From: Bifidobacterium olomucense
Lineage (GTDB): Bacteria > Actinomycetota > Actinomycetes > Actinomycetales > Bifidobacteriaceae
DNA: 64,000 nucleotides
Assembly: GCF_012932375.1 (NCBI RefSeq)
Contig: NZ_JAAIIG010000003.1
Span: forward strand, 1-64,000
Direction of reading: 5' to 3'
The notes below the pieces were generated by a model that was not told the DNA's origin, made no database searches, and saw only the letters and a list, made by a program, of their open reading frames with translations. Both the position numbers and the translations under genes were made by a program. Positions 25,328 to 34,825 of this stretch are shown here, in pieces; the first letter of the stretch is position 1, and the number at the start of each line of letters is the position of its first letter.

Positions 25328-26380
25328 GTGGACGTATCCTTGGCCTACTTCATCCAACAGGTGTTCTCAAATCCGGCACTGGCTATAACAACGTTGCTGA
25401 CGCTGGGCGTCATATTCGTCAATGGTTGGACAGATGCGCCTAACGCCATTGCCACTTGCGTGACCACCCGCTGCATGCGCGTGCGCTCTGCAGTCATCAT
25501 GGCGGCGATCTTCAACTTCCTGGGCGTCTTCCTGATGACGCAATTCAATGCGTCGGTCGCCTCCACCATCTCTAATATGGTCGATTTCGGCGGCGACACC
25601 CACGCTGCGCTTATTGCGCTATGCGCAGCGCTGTTCTCCATCGTGGTCTACAGTGTGGGCGCTTCGTTGCTCGGCATTCCGACCTCCGAAAGCCACAGCC
25701 TGATTGCGGGCCTGTCCGGTGCGGCCATCGCCATTCAGGGCGGTATCGCCGGCATCAACATGGGGGAGTGGGTCAAAGTCCTCTATGGCTTGGTGGCAAG
25801 CTTGGTCATCGGATTCGGCATGGGCTGGCTCGTGTGCAAGATCGTCACCCTGGTATGCGCCGGATTCGACCGCCGACGCACCAACGGATTCTTCACATAC
25901 GCGCAGATCGTTGGCGCCGCGGCCAACAGTTTCATGCACGGGGCGCAGGATGGTCAGAAGTTCATCGGTGTATTGTTCCTCGGCATGGCGTTCTGCAACG
26001 GGCAGTCCAGTGTGGCCGGTGTGGTCATCCCCGTATGGCTGATGATCCTGTGCAGCACCATCATGGGCGTAGGCACTTCCGTGGGCGGCGAGAAGATCAT
26101 CAAGTCAGTGGGCATGGACATGGTCAAGTTGGAACGTTATCAGGGCTTCTCCGCCGATCTGTCCAGCGCATTGTGCTTGTTGTTCATGACCATGTTCGGC
26201 ATCCCGGTCTCCACCACGCATACCAAGACCAGCGCCATCATGGGAGTAGGCGCTGTACGACGCCTATCCGCCATTAACTTCGGCGTAGTACGCGACATGA
26301 TGCTTACCTGGGTATTCACGTTCCCCGGTTGTGGCCTCATCAGCTTTGTCATGGCCAAGCTGTTCATGTTTGTGTTCTGA
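25328..26380 (+). CDS. Inorganic phosphate transporter, Pit family
   Basis: A 350-residue membrane protein starting at GTG (MDVSLAYFIQ). The PiT signatures are present at both ends: VNGWTDAPNAIATCV near residue 30 and the matching NSFMHGAQDGQKFIG near 200, plus GIPVSTTHTKTSAIMGVG near 300. The family imports phosphate (or metal-phosphate) with a cation. It is followed after 78 nt by a DUF47 protein, the usual Pit partner. Confidence 0.92.
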   Translation: MDVSLAYFIQQVFSNPALAITTLLTLGVIFVNGWTDAPNAIATCVTTRCMRVRSAVIMAAIFNFLGVFLMTQFNASVASTISNMVDFGGDTHAALIALCAALFSIVVYSVGASLLGIPTSESHSLIAGLSGAAIAIQGGIAGINMGEWVKVLYGLVASLVIGFGMGWLVCKIVTLVCAGFDRRRTNGFFTYAQIVGAAANSFMHGAQDGQKFIGVLFLGMAFCNGQSSVAGVVIPVWLMILCSTIMGVGTSVGGEKIIKSVGMDMVKLERYQGFSADLSSALCLLFMTMFGIPVSTTHTKTSAIMGVGAVRRLSAINFGVVRDMMLTWVFTFPGCGLISFVMAKLFMFVF

Positions 26381-26458
26381 GCCGCAAGTTCTTCGTTTTT
26401 CAGCACATCTTCAACCGTATCCCGCGCCCAGAGAGCAAGAGCAGAAAGGAGCTTCCTC

Positions 26459-27082
26459 ATGGCACGCAAGAACGATTCATTCTATTTCGACTGCTTCCGT
26501 CAGAGCGCCGAATGCGCCTGCCGCGCCGCACACCTGTTGTATGAGGTCATGAACGACTATGACCCCCAACGGCTCAAGGATCATATGGATGCGATGCACA
26601 AGATCGAGCAGGAAGCCGACAGTGTCCGGCACCGGTTGCTCGACGAGCTGGTCACCGCATTCATCACGCCGTTTGACCGTGAAGACATTGCTGAACTGAG
26701 CCACGTGCTCGATGATGTGACCGACAGCATCGAAGGAGTGCTCGATCGCATGTATTACGACAACGTGACCACCATGCGTCACGAGGCGTTGCAGATGACC
26801 GATATGGTGGTCCACGCCTGTGAACAGATCGCTGCCCTCGCCGATGAACTGCCGCAGTTCCGCCGCTCGAAGACGTTGCGTGAGCGCGTATTCGCCGTCA
26901 ACACCATCGAAACCGATGCCGATCATGTGTTCATCGAGGCGATGCGTTCCCTGCACACTTCCGAAACCGATCCGCTGCAGGTGTTCGCTTGGCATGATGT
27001 GTATCGCAACCTTGAACAATGCGCCGACGACTGCGAACACGTCGCCGATGTGGTGGACAGCATCGTTATGAAGAACAGCTGA
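26459..27082 (+). CDS. DUF47/PhoU-like accessory protein of Pit transporter
   Basis: A 207-residue all-helical protein of the DUF47 (PhoU-related) family: ITPFDREDIAELSHVLDDV near 78-96 and the C-terminal YRNLEQCADDCEHVADVV are typical. These proteins bind and regulate Pit transporters. AAAGGAG precedes the ATG. It is the second gene of the phosphate operon. Confidence 0.9.
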   Translation: MARKNDSFYFDCFRQSAECACRAAHLLYEVMNDYDPQRLKDHMDAMHKIEQEADSVRHRLLDELVTAFITPFDREDIAELSHVLDDVTDSIEGVLDRMYYDNVTTMRHEALQMTDMVVHACEQIAALADELPQFRRSKTLRERVFAVNTIETDADHVFIEAMRSLHTSETDPLQVFAWHDVYRNLEQCADDCEHVADVVDSIVMKNS

Positions 27083-27143
27083 CCAACTGACCGTTCCCAG
27101 TGTGAACACGCCGCGTCACACACCGATGATAGGATGAAATTCC

Positions 27144-28805
27144 ATGGTTAGAAGAACACATGGCAATTCGCAAGAGCACGTTACCAAGCATATCTTCGTC
27201 ACTGGTGGCGTGGTCTCATCTCTCGGTAAAGGCCTGACCGCATCGTCTCTTGGCCGACTGTTGCGTTCACGCGGCCTGCACGTTCTGCAGCAGAAGCTCG
27301 ATCCGTACATCAATGTGGATCCGGGTACAATGAACCCCTTCCAGCATGGTGAAGTGTACGTGACTGAAGACGGTGCCGAGACCGATCTGGACATCGGCCA
27401 CTACGAGCGTTTCCTTGATGTGTTCCTGAGCCAGAAGGCGAATGTGACCACTGGTCAGATTTATCAGGAGGTGTTGCGCAAGGAGCGTGCCGGCGAATAC
27501 CTCGGTCAGTGTGTGCAGGTCATCCCTCACATCACCAACGAAATCAAGTCCCGTATGCGCGCCCAGGCCTCCGACGATGTGGACGTGATCATCACCGAGA
27601 TCGGTGGCACGGTCGGCGATATCGAATCCCAGCCGTTCTTGGAGGCGGCTCGTGAGGTTCGTCGTGATCTTGGCTCCGACAATTGCATGTTCGTTCACGT
27701 TTCGCTCGTACCGTACATCTCTGCCGCTCACGAGCTGAAGACCAAGCCCACCCAGCACTCCGTGATGATGTTGCGCCAGCTGGGCATTTCCCCGGATGCC
27801 TTGGTGCTGCGTTCCGACCGTCCGCTCAACCAGTCCATCAAGGACAAGATCTCCCTGATGTGCGATGTGGATGCGGAAGGCGTCGTCAACTGCGTGGATG
27901 CCAACAGCATCTATGATGTGCCGAAGATTCTGTTCGACGAGGGACTGGATGCCTACGTGGTGCGCGAGCTCGGACTGCCGTTCCACGATGTGGATTGGGA
28001 TGAGTGGGAGGACCTGCTGGAGCGTGTGCATCACCCCAAGCATGAGGTCAATATCGCTATTGTCGGCAAGTACATCGATCTGCCGGATGCGTATCTGTCC
28101 GTTACTGAAGCCATCAAGGCCGGAGGTTTCGCCAACTGGGCCAAGGTGAACGTCAAGTGGGTGGCCGCGGATCGTTGCGAAACCACTGAAGGCGCCGCCG
28201 CAGCGCTTGACAACATCGATGGCATCGTCATCCCCGGAGGCTTCGGCATCCGCGGTATTGACGGAAAGATCGGTGCCCTGAAGTTTGCACGCGAAAACAA
28301 GCTGCCGGCTCTCGGCCTGTGCCTTGGTCTGCAGTCCATGGTGATCGAATACGCCCGCCACGTGCTGGGCATCGAGGACGCCAATTCCTCCGAATTCGAG
28401 CCGGACTGCGCCAACCCGGTCATTGCCACAATGGAGGAGCAGAAGGCTATCGTGGCAGGCAAGGGCGATATGGGCCACACCATGCGTCTTGGCTCCTACC
28501 CGGCCGAGCTGGAAGAAGGCTCTCTGGTCGCCGAATTGTACGGCACTACGCATGTCACCGAGCGCCATCGCCACCGCTATGAGGTTAACGTGGCATACAA
28601 GGATCGTCTGCGCGAAGGCGGTCTGCGTATTTCCGGCCAAAGCCCAGACGGCGAACTGACCGAATTCGTGGAGCTGCCGCGCGAGGTGCATCCGTTCTAT
28701 GTGGCCACTCAAGCCCATCCGGAGTTCAAGTCTCGTCCGACCAAGCCCCATCCGCTGTTCGCCGGTTTGGTCAAGGCTGCTCTGGAGCACCAGGAAGCGC
28801 GTTGA
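27144..28805 (+). CDS. pyrG: CTP synthase
   Basis: A 553-residue enzyme that makes CTP from UTP, ATP and glutamine. The synthetase domain (about 1-285) starts [20 protein letters not shown] with the P-loop-like motif. The glutaminase domain (about 300-550) has the oxyanion segment IPGGFGIRG, the nucleophile Cys in GLCLGLQ near 395 and the His-Glu pair in [10 protein letters not shown] near 525. Length is as usual for the family. Confidence 0.97.
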   Translation: MVRRTHGNSQEHVTKHIFVTGGVVSSLGKGLTASSLGRLLRSRGLHVLQQKLDPYINVDPGTMNPFQHGEVYVTEDGAETDLDIGHYERFLDVFLSQKANVTTGQIYQEVLRKERAGEYLGQCVQVIPHITNEIKSRMRAQASDDVDVIITEIGGTVGDIESQPFLEAAREVRRDLGSDNCMFVHVSLVPYISAAHELKTKPTQHSVMMLRQLGISPDALVLRSDRPLNQSIKDKISLMCDVDAEGVVNCVDANSIYDVPKILFDEGLDAYVVRELGLPFHDVDWDEWEDLLERVHHPKHEVNIAIVGKYIDLPDAYLSVTEAIKAGGFANWAKVNVKWVAADRCETTEGAAAALDNIDGIVIPGGFGIRGIDGKIGALKFARENKLPALGLCLGLQSMVIEYARHVLGIEDANSSEFEPDCANPVIATMEEQKAIVAGKGDMGHTMRLGSYPAELEEGSLVAELYGTTHVTERHRHRYEVNVAYKDRLREGGLRISGQSPDGELTEFVELPREVHPFYVATQAHPEFKSRPTKPHPLFAGLVKAALEHQEAR

Positions 28806-28839
28806 TGTGATCTGACATCAAGTCGGTATCATCCAATCA

Positions 28840-28884
28840 TCGAGGTGATGACGTTCGCACATTTGGCGCGAATGTCACCACCTC
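28840..28884 (+). terminator. Hairpin after pyrG and gap to next gene
   Basis: CGAGGTGATGACGTTCGC at 28840-28857 pairs with GCGAATGTCACCACCTCG at 28867-28884 with two mismatches. The rest of the 313-nt gap (28806-29118) holds another hairpin at 29045-29074 (GCATAC.GCTAC / GTAGCGTATGC) near the promoter of the transpeptidase gene, and no gene I can support. Confidence 0.65.
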
Positions 28885-29118
28885 GTTGCATATGGGTGGA
28901 CGATACACGGCTCTATCGCAGATTCATGAGGAATTGATGGTGCGATTCGTCGTTGAGACGCATGGTGTTCAATGGGTCGTGAGATTCGTCACTTTGCCTG
29001 CAAAACCGAGATATGAAGGGATCTTATCGTCCTGCAGTTCCATAGCATACTGCTACTATGCAGGTAGCGTATGCGAAATGTCGCACTGAACAGTAAGTAG
29101 CGTATAGGAAGACCGTCT

Positions 29119-30723
29119 ATGACCAACGATAATAGGCATTCAACTCTGCAATTCACTGCAACGGGCAGTGATGTAGCGGCTCTTTCGGACACCGATATTC
29201 TGATGCCGATTGCAGACACTGCGTCGGAGCATGATCCGTTGGCGGTGAAGGATCGCAAGCGTCATGTTTGGCCGTGGGTTGTGCTCGCCAGCGTTTTCAT
29301 TGTCATGGCAGCAGCATGTGGTTTTGGCGTGTGGTTCTTCCAAAGCCATGTTCTTCCCGGTACCACCCTCTGGGGCAACTCTGTGACCGGTAAGACCCAG
29401 CAGGAGATCGCTGACACCATCAACGATCAGGTGAAGCACACCACAGTGACAGCCAAGTATCAAGGTAAATCCGCCAAATTCACGTTGGAAAGCTTGGGGG
29501 TGGATGTTGACGGAGACGCAATCGCTTCCGATGTATTCAACGCGAAGCGCGGTGACGTATGGTGGCAGCAGTATGTGTTCTGGATTACTAAAGACATCGC
29601 TCCTGAGATCGATGCCAAGCTTGCCAATGGATCGGTAGTTGACAAGGCTCTTGGCATCGATGCTAAAGAGCCGGTCAACGCGCAGGTCAAGCTCAACGAT
29701 GCCGGCGACGCCTTTACCGTTGTTGCAGGACAGAACGGCCAAGGTGCCGATGCTTCCACCATCGCGGCACAGGCCATTAGCTCATTGAAATCACTGGGCG
29801 CCACACAGCCCGGAACGGTTACCGTAACGCTCGATGTGACCGAACCAACCGTTACGGATGCCATTGCGAACGATGCCAAGTCGACTTTGGACGCCATCGC
29901 CGGCAAGAACGTGTCCATCAAGGTTGCCGGCACCGATATCGCCACTGTCACCGTGCCCATGCTGGCTTCATCCATGAGCGTGAACGCCAATCGGCAGGCG
30001 ACCTTGAAGAGCGGTGAAACCCGTAGTGGCTATGTGGTGTTTGATTCCGCCAAGTTGCAGCAGTACTACAACGATCAGATTAAGCCGAGCCTTAAGCTGG
30101 AACGCGAGGACACGAAACTGGTGGTCAACAACGCCGGGGAAGTGATCAGCACTGAAACAGAAGGACATGATGGCGTTGTCATTGCTGATGGCGCTGATTC
30201 AGGCGTCGGTACCAAACTTGCGGATGCTCTTGCTTCAGGATCGAACTCCATCACTGTGGCGGGTACGGTCGACCCGAAGCAGGAGGTCAAGGTTACGCAC
30301 CATGTGGTTATCGACTTGTCCGATCGTAAGCTTTACGCGTATGAAAATGATCAAGTGGTCAGGACGCTGAATGTTGCTGTGGCGCAAGGCAATGACATGA
30401 CTACAGGCGAATGCGTAGGCCTTATGTGCACTCCTACCGGTGATTTCACCATTTGGCAAAAACTGCCCAGCCAGGATATGAGTGGATCTCTGACTTTGGC
30501 GGACGGCAGCGTGGAGAAGTGGGACGTCAAGGACGTGGGCTTCGTGAACTACTTCTCGCATGGTGGTTGCGCCATCCACCGTATCGCTGGTGGCTATACC
30601 GCTGACGCCTCAATGCCTTATGTCGCCAACGGCTCCCACGGCTGCGTGGGCATCGGCTGGGATGTGGCCGAATGGTTCTATAACTGGTGCGGCATGGGTA
30701 CCAGCGTGCATGTTCAGGTCTGA
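29119..30723 (+). CDS. L,D-transpeptidase with PG-binding domains
   Basis: A 534-residue membrane-anchored wall enzyme. A cytoplasmic start is followed by one membrane segment (about residues 52-75). Two PG_binding_4-like (VanW-associated) repeats occupy about 95-390. The C-terminal YkuD domain contains HGGCAIHRIAG and the catalytic motif SHGCVGIGWDVAEWFYNW with its cysteine; a Gly replaces the common Arg after SHGCV. It forms 3-3 cross-links or attaches proteins to peptidoglycan. Confidence 0.9.
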   Translation: MTNDNRHSTLQFTATGSDVAALSDTDILMPIADTASEHDPLAVKDRKRHVWPWVVLASVFIVMAAACGFGVWFFQSHVLPGTTLWGNSVTGKTQQEIADTINDQVKHTTVTAKYQGKSAKFTLESLGVDVDGDAIASDVFNAKRGDVWWQQYVFWITKDIAPEIDAKLANGSVVDKALGIDAKEPVNAQVKLNDAGDAFTVVAGQNGQGADASTIAAQAISSLKSLGATQPGTVTVTLDVTEPTVTDAIANDAKSTLDAIAGKNVSIKVAGTDIATVTVPMLASSMSVNANRQATLKSGETRSGYVVFDSAKLQQYYNDQIKPSLKLEREDTKLVVNNAGEVISTETEGHDGVVIADGADSGVGTKLADALASGSNSITVAGTVDPKQEVKVTHHVVIDLSDRKLYAYENDQVVRTLNVAVAQGNDMTTGECVGLMCTPTGDFTIWQKLPSQDMSGSLTLADGSVEKWDVKDVGFVNYFSHGGCAIHRIAGGYTADASMPYVANGSHGCVGIGWDVAEWFYNWCGMGTSVHVQV

Positions 30724-30873
30724 GTTACGCTGCCAGAGTGTTTCCGAAGCGAACGCCGTCTCCGTTGTGAGGCGGCGTTCGCCATACTGCAACGTAATAC
30801 GGCCGAATTCGCCTGTAATGAAAAGCACAGTCACTATTCGTCGTGGTCGGTAGTGTTTCCCCATGGGTTCTGC

Positions 30874-30885
30874 TAGGTTTACCTA
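30874..30885 (+). promoter_or_regulatory. Small palindrome upstream of sufB
   Basis: TAGGT-TT-ACCTA at 30874-30885 is a perfect dyad 25 nt before the sufB start. It resembles the core of DtxR/IdeR iron boxes (AGGT...ACCT) and sits where an iron or Fe-S regulator of the SUF operon could act. Confidence 0.35.
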
Positions 30886-30910
30886 AGACTATGTCTATGA
30901 GCGAAACGAG

Positions 30911-32422
30911 ATGGAAGGCAGGAAGGTGACCGATAACACAGCACCGAACGCCGCCGCTGACGTGGAGATGAGCCAGTACGTGGCCGATCGTTCCCGCGTC
31001 AACGAGGACAAAATCAAACAGGATGACGAGATCATCAGCCAGTTCGGCGAATACAGCTACGGCTGGCATGATTCCGACGCCGCCGGTGAAGCGGCCAAGC
31101 GAGGTATCGACGAAAATGTCGTGCGCGCCATCAGCGCCGACAAGGGTGAACCGCAGTGGATGCTTGACATGCGTCTGCGCGGTTTCAAGGCGTTCCTCGA
31201 CAAGCCCATGCCCAATTGGGGTGTGGACCTCTCCGGCTTCAACGCAGATGATTTCAAGTATTACGTCAAGCCGATCGACAAGCAGGCCAAAAGCTGGGAG
31301 GAACTGCCTGACGATATTCGCTCCACCTATGATCGTCTGGGCATTCCCGAAGCCGAGAAAAAGCGTTTGGTCTCCGGCGTGGCCGCCCAGTACGAGTCCG
31401 AAGTGATCTACAACTCCATTCAGGAAGACCTGAAAAAGCAGGGTGTGATCTTCGTGGACACGGACACCGCCGTGCGCGAATACCCCGAGCTGGTGAAGAA
31501 GTATTTCGGCACTGTGGTGCCGCCCGAGGACAACAAGTTCGGCGCGCTGAATACCGCAGCATGGTCTGGCGGCTCGTTCGTCTATGTGCCTAAGGGCGTC
31601 CATGTGGACATCCCGCTGCAAGCATACTTCCGCATCAACACCCCGGCCATGGGTCAGTTCGAACGTACGTTGATCATCGCGGATGAAGGCTCCTATGTGC
31701 ATTACGTAGAAGGCTGCACCGCTCCGATCTGGTCCGAGGACTCGCTGCACGCAGCCATCGTGGAGATCATAGTGGAAAAGCATGCCCGCGTGCGCTATAC
31801 CACCGTGCAGAACTGGTCGAACAACGTCTACAACCTCGTCACCCAGCGTGCCTACGTGCGTGAGGGCGGCACCATGGAGTGGGTGGACGGCAATATCGGC
31901 TCCAAGGCCACCATGAAGTACCCGGCCTGCATCCTCGCTGAGCCGTACGCCAAAGCTTCCACCATGTCCCTCGGTTTCGCCGGCAAAGGCCAGTATCAGG
32001 ACACCGGTGCCAAGATGATCCATCTGGCTCCGCACACCAGTTCCACCATTGTGGCCAAGTCCATCTCCCGTGGCGGTGGCCGTTCCGCTTACCGCGGCTT
32101 GGTCAAAATCGTCAAGGGTGCGGAAGGCTCGTCCAATTCCACCGTGTGCGATGCGCTGCTCGTGGACGACTTCTCTCGCTCCGATACGTATCCGCATGTG
32201 GACGTGCGCGAAGATAATGTCTCCATGGCCCACGAAGCCACGGTTTCCAAGGTCTCCGAAGACCAACTGTTCTACCTGATGAGCCGTGGTCTTAACGAGG
32301 ACGAGGCGATGGGCATGATCGTGCGTGGCTTCGTTGAGCCGATCAGCCGCGAGCTGCCGATGGAATACGCGCTTGAGCTCAATAGACTTGTCGAACTGCA
32401 GATGGAAGGATCGGTGGGCTGA
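30911..32422 (+). CDS. sufB: Fe-S cluster assembly scaffold SufB
   Basis: A 503-residue SufB, scaffold subunit of the SufBCD complex that assembles Fe-S clusters in the cytoplasm. The SufB core is plain: [38 protein letters not shown] and the C-terminal [20 protein letters not shown]. The cysteine in [10 protein letters not shown] and the late Cys in STVCDALL are in conserved places. The ATG at 30911 is used; a GTG at 30926 is an alternative. It opens the SUF operon. Confidence 0.95.
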   Translation: MEGRKVTDNTAPNAAADVEMSQYVADRSRVNEDKIKQDDEIISQFGEYSYGWHDSDAAGEAAKRGIDENVVRAISADKGEPQWMLDMRLRGFKAFLDKPMPNWGVDLSGFNADDFKYYVKPIDKQAKSWEELPDDIRSTYDRLGIPEAEKKRLVSGVAAQYESEVIYNSIQEDLKKQGVIFVDTDTAVREYPELVKKYFGTVVPPEDNKFGALNTAAWSGGSFVYVPKGVHVDIPLQAYFRINTPAMGQFERTLIIADEGSYVHYVEGCTAPIWSEDSLHAAIVEIIVEKHARVRYTTVQNWSNNVYNLVTQRAYVREGGTMEWVDGNIGSKATMKYPACILAEPYAKASTMSLGFAGKGQYQDTGAKMIHLAPHTSSTIVAKSISRGGGRSAYRGLVKIVKGAEGSSNSTVCDALLVDDFSRSDTYPHVDVREDNVSMAHEATVSKVSEDQLFYLMSRGLNEDEAMGMIVRGFVEPISRELPMEYALELNRLVELQMEGSVG

Positions 32423-32426
32423 TCCC

Positions 32427-33665
32427 ATGACCAACGAAGCAACCAAAAACGTCAAGGAAATTGCCATTCCGGTCGCGGATCCGAATGATCCGTACGCTGT
32501 ACCGGCTGCCATGCCGTCTTCCGTGGACCATGCCGCTCGCTCGTTCGACGTGAACGACTTCCCGGCACCGGACCGCAAACAGGATGAGTGGCGGTACACG
32601 CCGATCGAGCGTATCAGTGAATTCTTCGATACCTTCAAGCCTTCCGGCGAAACTCAGATCGAAGTCTCGATGATTGACGGAACACCGCTTGCCGAAGGCG
32701 TGCAGCTCAGTCAGGTCAAGCTCGGCGAGGCACCGTCCGGTACTGTGTCCAAGCCGAATGACCGAGTTTCTGCCGTGGAATGGAACTCCGGCGCCACCGC
32801 CACCGTCATCGAGCTGAGCGGTGAGATCAATCAGCCGGTGCTCATCAAGGTGCATGGAGCGGGAGAGGATCTCGACGCCTTCCATCTGGTGATCTCTGCT
32901 GCAGACAAGTGCCATGCGGACGTTGTGGTGGAACATGACGGCGACGCCCGTCTTGCCGAAGGCGTGGAAATCACCACCGGCAAGGACTCGCATATCTCTG
33001 CCACATTTATTCAGGAATGGGATAAGACGGCCAAACACGTGGGCAATCACCGTATTCATGTGGGAGAGGGTGCCTCGTTGCGTCACTCCGTGGTAACTCT
33101 TGGCGGTGATGTGGTACGCATCCGTATGGATCAGGACTTCGGCGGGCCGGAGGGCGATCTCAATATGCTTGGCATCTACTTTGTCGATCCGGGCGAACAT
33201 ATCGAGCATCGCACGATGGTGGTGCACAATCACCCCGAGTGCAAGTCCCGTGTGGTATACAAGGGTGCTCTTGACGGCAAGGGTGCTCATTCTACTTGGG
33301 TGGGCAACGCCCTGATTCAGCCGACCGCTCCTGGCACCGACTCCTATGAGCTCAACCGCAATCTGGTGCTGACTCCGGGGGCCATCGCTGATTCCGAGCC
33401 GAATCTGGAAATCGAGAACGGTAATATCGTCGGAGCCGGCCATGCCTCCTCAGTGGGGCGTTTCGACGATGAGGAGCTGTTCTACCTCCAGTCGCGAGGC
33501 ATTCCCGAAACCGAGGCCCGCAAGCTCGTGGTGCGCGGTTTCTTCGGCGAACTTGTGGAAGAGATCGGTATTCCCGCCATCTCCGAACACCTTATGGATG
33601 TCATCGATCGTCGTCTGGCTCGTGGCGAAAGCGACGCCATGGCTCAGGTACTCGAAGACAAGTAA
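32427..33665 (+). CDS. sufD: Fe-S cluster assembly protein SufD
   Basis: A 412-residue SufD. It starts 4 nt after sufB (ATG at 32427). The C-terminal half has the shared SufB/SufD fold with HRTMVVHNHPECKSRVVYKG, and AGHASSVGRFDDEELFYLQS before the final GIPETEARKLVVRGFF. The motif NHPEC with the conserved His is present. It forms the heterodimer with SufB on which SufC acts. Confidence 0.94.
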   Translation: MTNEATKNVKEIAIPVADPNDPYAVPAAMPSSVDHAARSFDVNDFPAPDRKQDEWRYTPIERISEFFDTFKPSGETQIEVSMIDGTPLAEGVQLSQVKLGEAPSGTVSKPNDRVSAVEWNSGATATVIELSGEINQPVLIKVHGAGEDLDAFHLVISAADKCHADVVVEHDGDARLAEGVEITTGKDSHISATFIQEWDKTAKHVGNHRIHVGEGASLRHSVVTLGGDVVRIRMDQDFGGPEGDLNMLGIYFVDPGEHIEHRTMVVHNHPECKSRVVYKGALDGKGAHSTWVGNALIQPTAPGTDSYELNRNLVLTPGAIADSEPNLEIENGNIVGAGHASSVGRFDDEELFYLQSRGIPETEARKLVVRGFFGELVEEIGIPAISEHLMDVIDRRLARGESDAMAQVLEDK

Positions 33666-33748
33666 GCCCGATAGCAAGTCGGATTGCCGAAAGCGATCCC
33701 TCCAAATAGACATCGCAGAACAGCACAGACATTTTTAGGAGTACGCAC

Positions 33749-34528
33749 ATGTCAACACTCGAAATCAAGGACCTTCACGTCCATGTCGAAACCAAGGACG
33801 GTATCAAGCAGATCCTTAAGGGAGCCAGCCTGACCGTCCATTCCGGCGAGACCCATGCCATCATGGGACCCAACGGTTCCGGCAAGTCCACGCTGGCCTA
33901 TACGCTCGCCGGCCACCCCAAGTATGTGGTCGATTCCGGTGAGGCTCTGCTTGATGGCCAGGACATCCTCAAGATGACTCCGGATGAGCGTGCCAAGGCC
34001 GGCCTGTTTTTGGCCATGCAGTATCCGGTGGAGGTTCCGGGCGTATCCATGACCAACTTCCTGAGGACCGCCAAGACCGAGATCGACGGCGAAGCTCCTG
34101 GCATCCGTCAGTGGACCAAGGATCTGTCCGCAGCCATGAAGCGTCTCAAGATGGATCCGAAGTTCGCCACCCGTTCCGTGAATGAAGGTTTCTCCGGCGG
34201 TGAGAAGAAGCGCGCTGAAGTGCTTCAGCTCGAACTGCTCAAGCCGAAGTTCGCCATTCTCGACGAAACCGACTCCGGCCTCGACGTGGATGCCCTTCGT
34301 ATCGTGTCCGAAGGCGTGAACCGTGCCAAGGAAGCCAACCAGTTCGGTATTCTGATGGTCACGCACTACACTCGCATCCTCAAGTACATCAAGCCGGACA
34401 TCGTGCATGTGTTCGCCGATGGGCACTTCGTCAAGACCGGCGGCCCCGAACTGGCCGACGAGCTCGAAGAGAACGGCTACGACGCCTACCTGCCCGAAGG
34501 CGCCGACTCCGAATCCGCGCTGGCCTGA
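33749..34528 (+). CDS. sufC: Fe-S assembly ATPase SufC
   Basis: A 259-residue ABC-type ATPase. Walker A GPNGSGKST near 39-47, the SufC-type signature FSGGEKKRAEVLQL near 150, and Walker B FAILDETDSGLDVDAL near 170 are intact. AGGAG precedes the ATG. It energises the SufBCD scaffold. The gene order B-D-C fits actinobacteria. Confidence 0.96.
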   Translation: MSTLEIKDLHVHVETKDGIKQILKGASLTVHSGETHAIMGPNGSGKSTLAYTLAGHPKYVVDSGEALLDGQDILKMTPDERAKAGLFLAMQYPVEVPGVSMTNFLRTAKTEIDGEAPGIRQWTKDLSAAMKRLKMDPKFATRSVNEGFSGGEKKRAEVLQLELLKPKFAILDETDSGLDVDALRIVSEGVNRAKEANQFGILMVTHYTRILKYIKPDIVHVFADGHFVKTGGPELADELEENGYDAYLPEGADSESALA

Positions 34529-34680
34529 GTACGTGGTCCGTTGCATTCGCTGGTGGGCCGCGTGAAGCCGGTATGTTCTATTCCTGACACGCTCCGGGCC
34601 GCTCTGGCCAATTCTTTACGGTCGTGAACAGAACATCCCGGCTCCACGCTCGCTCGCATAACATACTTACGAAAGTAAAG

Positions 34681-34766
34681 CGTGGGTTTGAGGCATGCTG
34701 TTTCCGACCGTAGGCTCAGGCCGAGCGGCCTTGAGTGTGTCGGGAATAGCATGCCTCAAACCCACG
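34681..34766. repeat. Long hairpin with conserved loop, copy 2
   Basis: A stem of 27 nt (34681-34707, starting CGTGGGTTTGAGGCATGCTG) pairs with 34740-34766 with only two or three mismatches. The 32-nt loop (34708-34739) ends CGGCCTTGAGTGTG and matches the loop of the hairpin at 13338-13417, while the stems share no sequence. It sits between sufC and sufS and is not followed by T residues. Confidence 0.75.
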
Positions 34767-34825
34767 CGGCCTACGCTGGAACTAGACTTGACGTGCATAA
34801 GTAAGACGTAGTGAAGGGGAACATA

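Noticed and set aside
27267..28790. Very long open frame antisense to pyrG
   Set aside because: It mirrors a fully conserved CTP synthase and has no recognisable protein content; long antisense frames are common over high-GC coding sequence.
30725..32638. Open frame of over 600 codons antisense to sufB
   Set aside because: Composition is low-complexity His/Gly/Val/Leu as expected from the complement of a coding frame; no ribosome site and no family resemblance.
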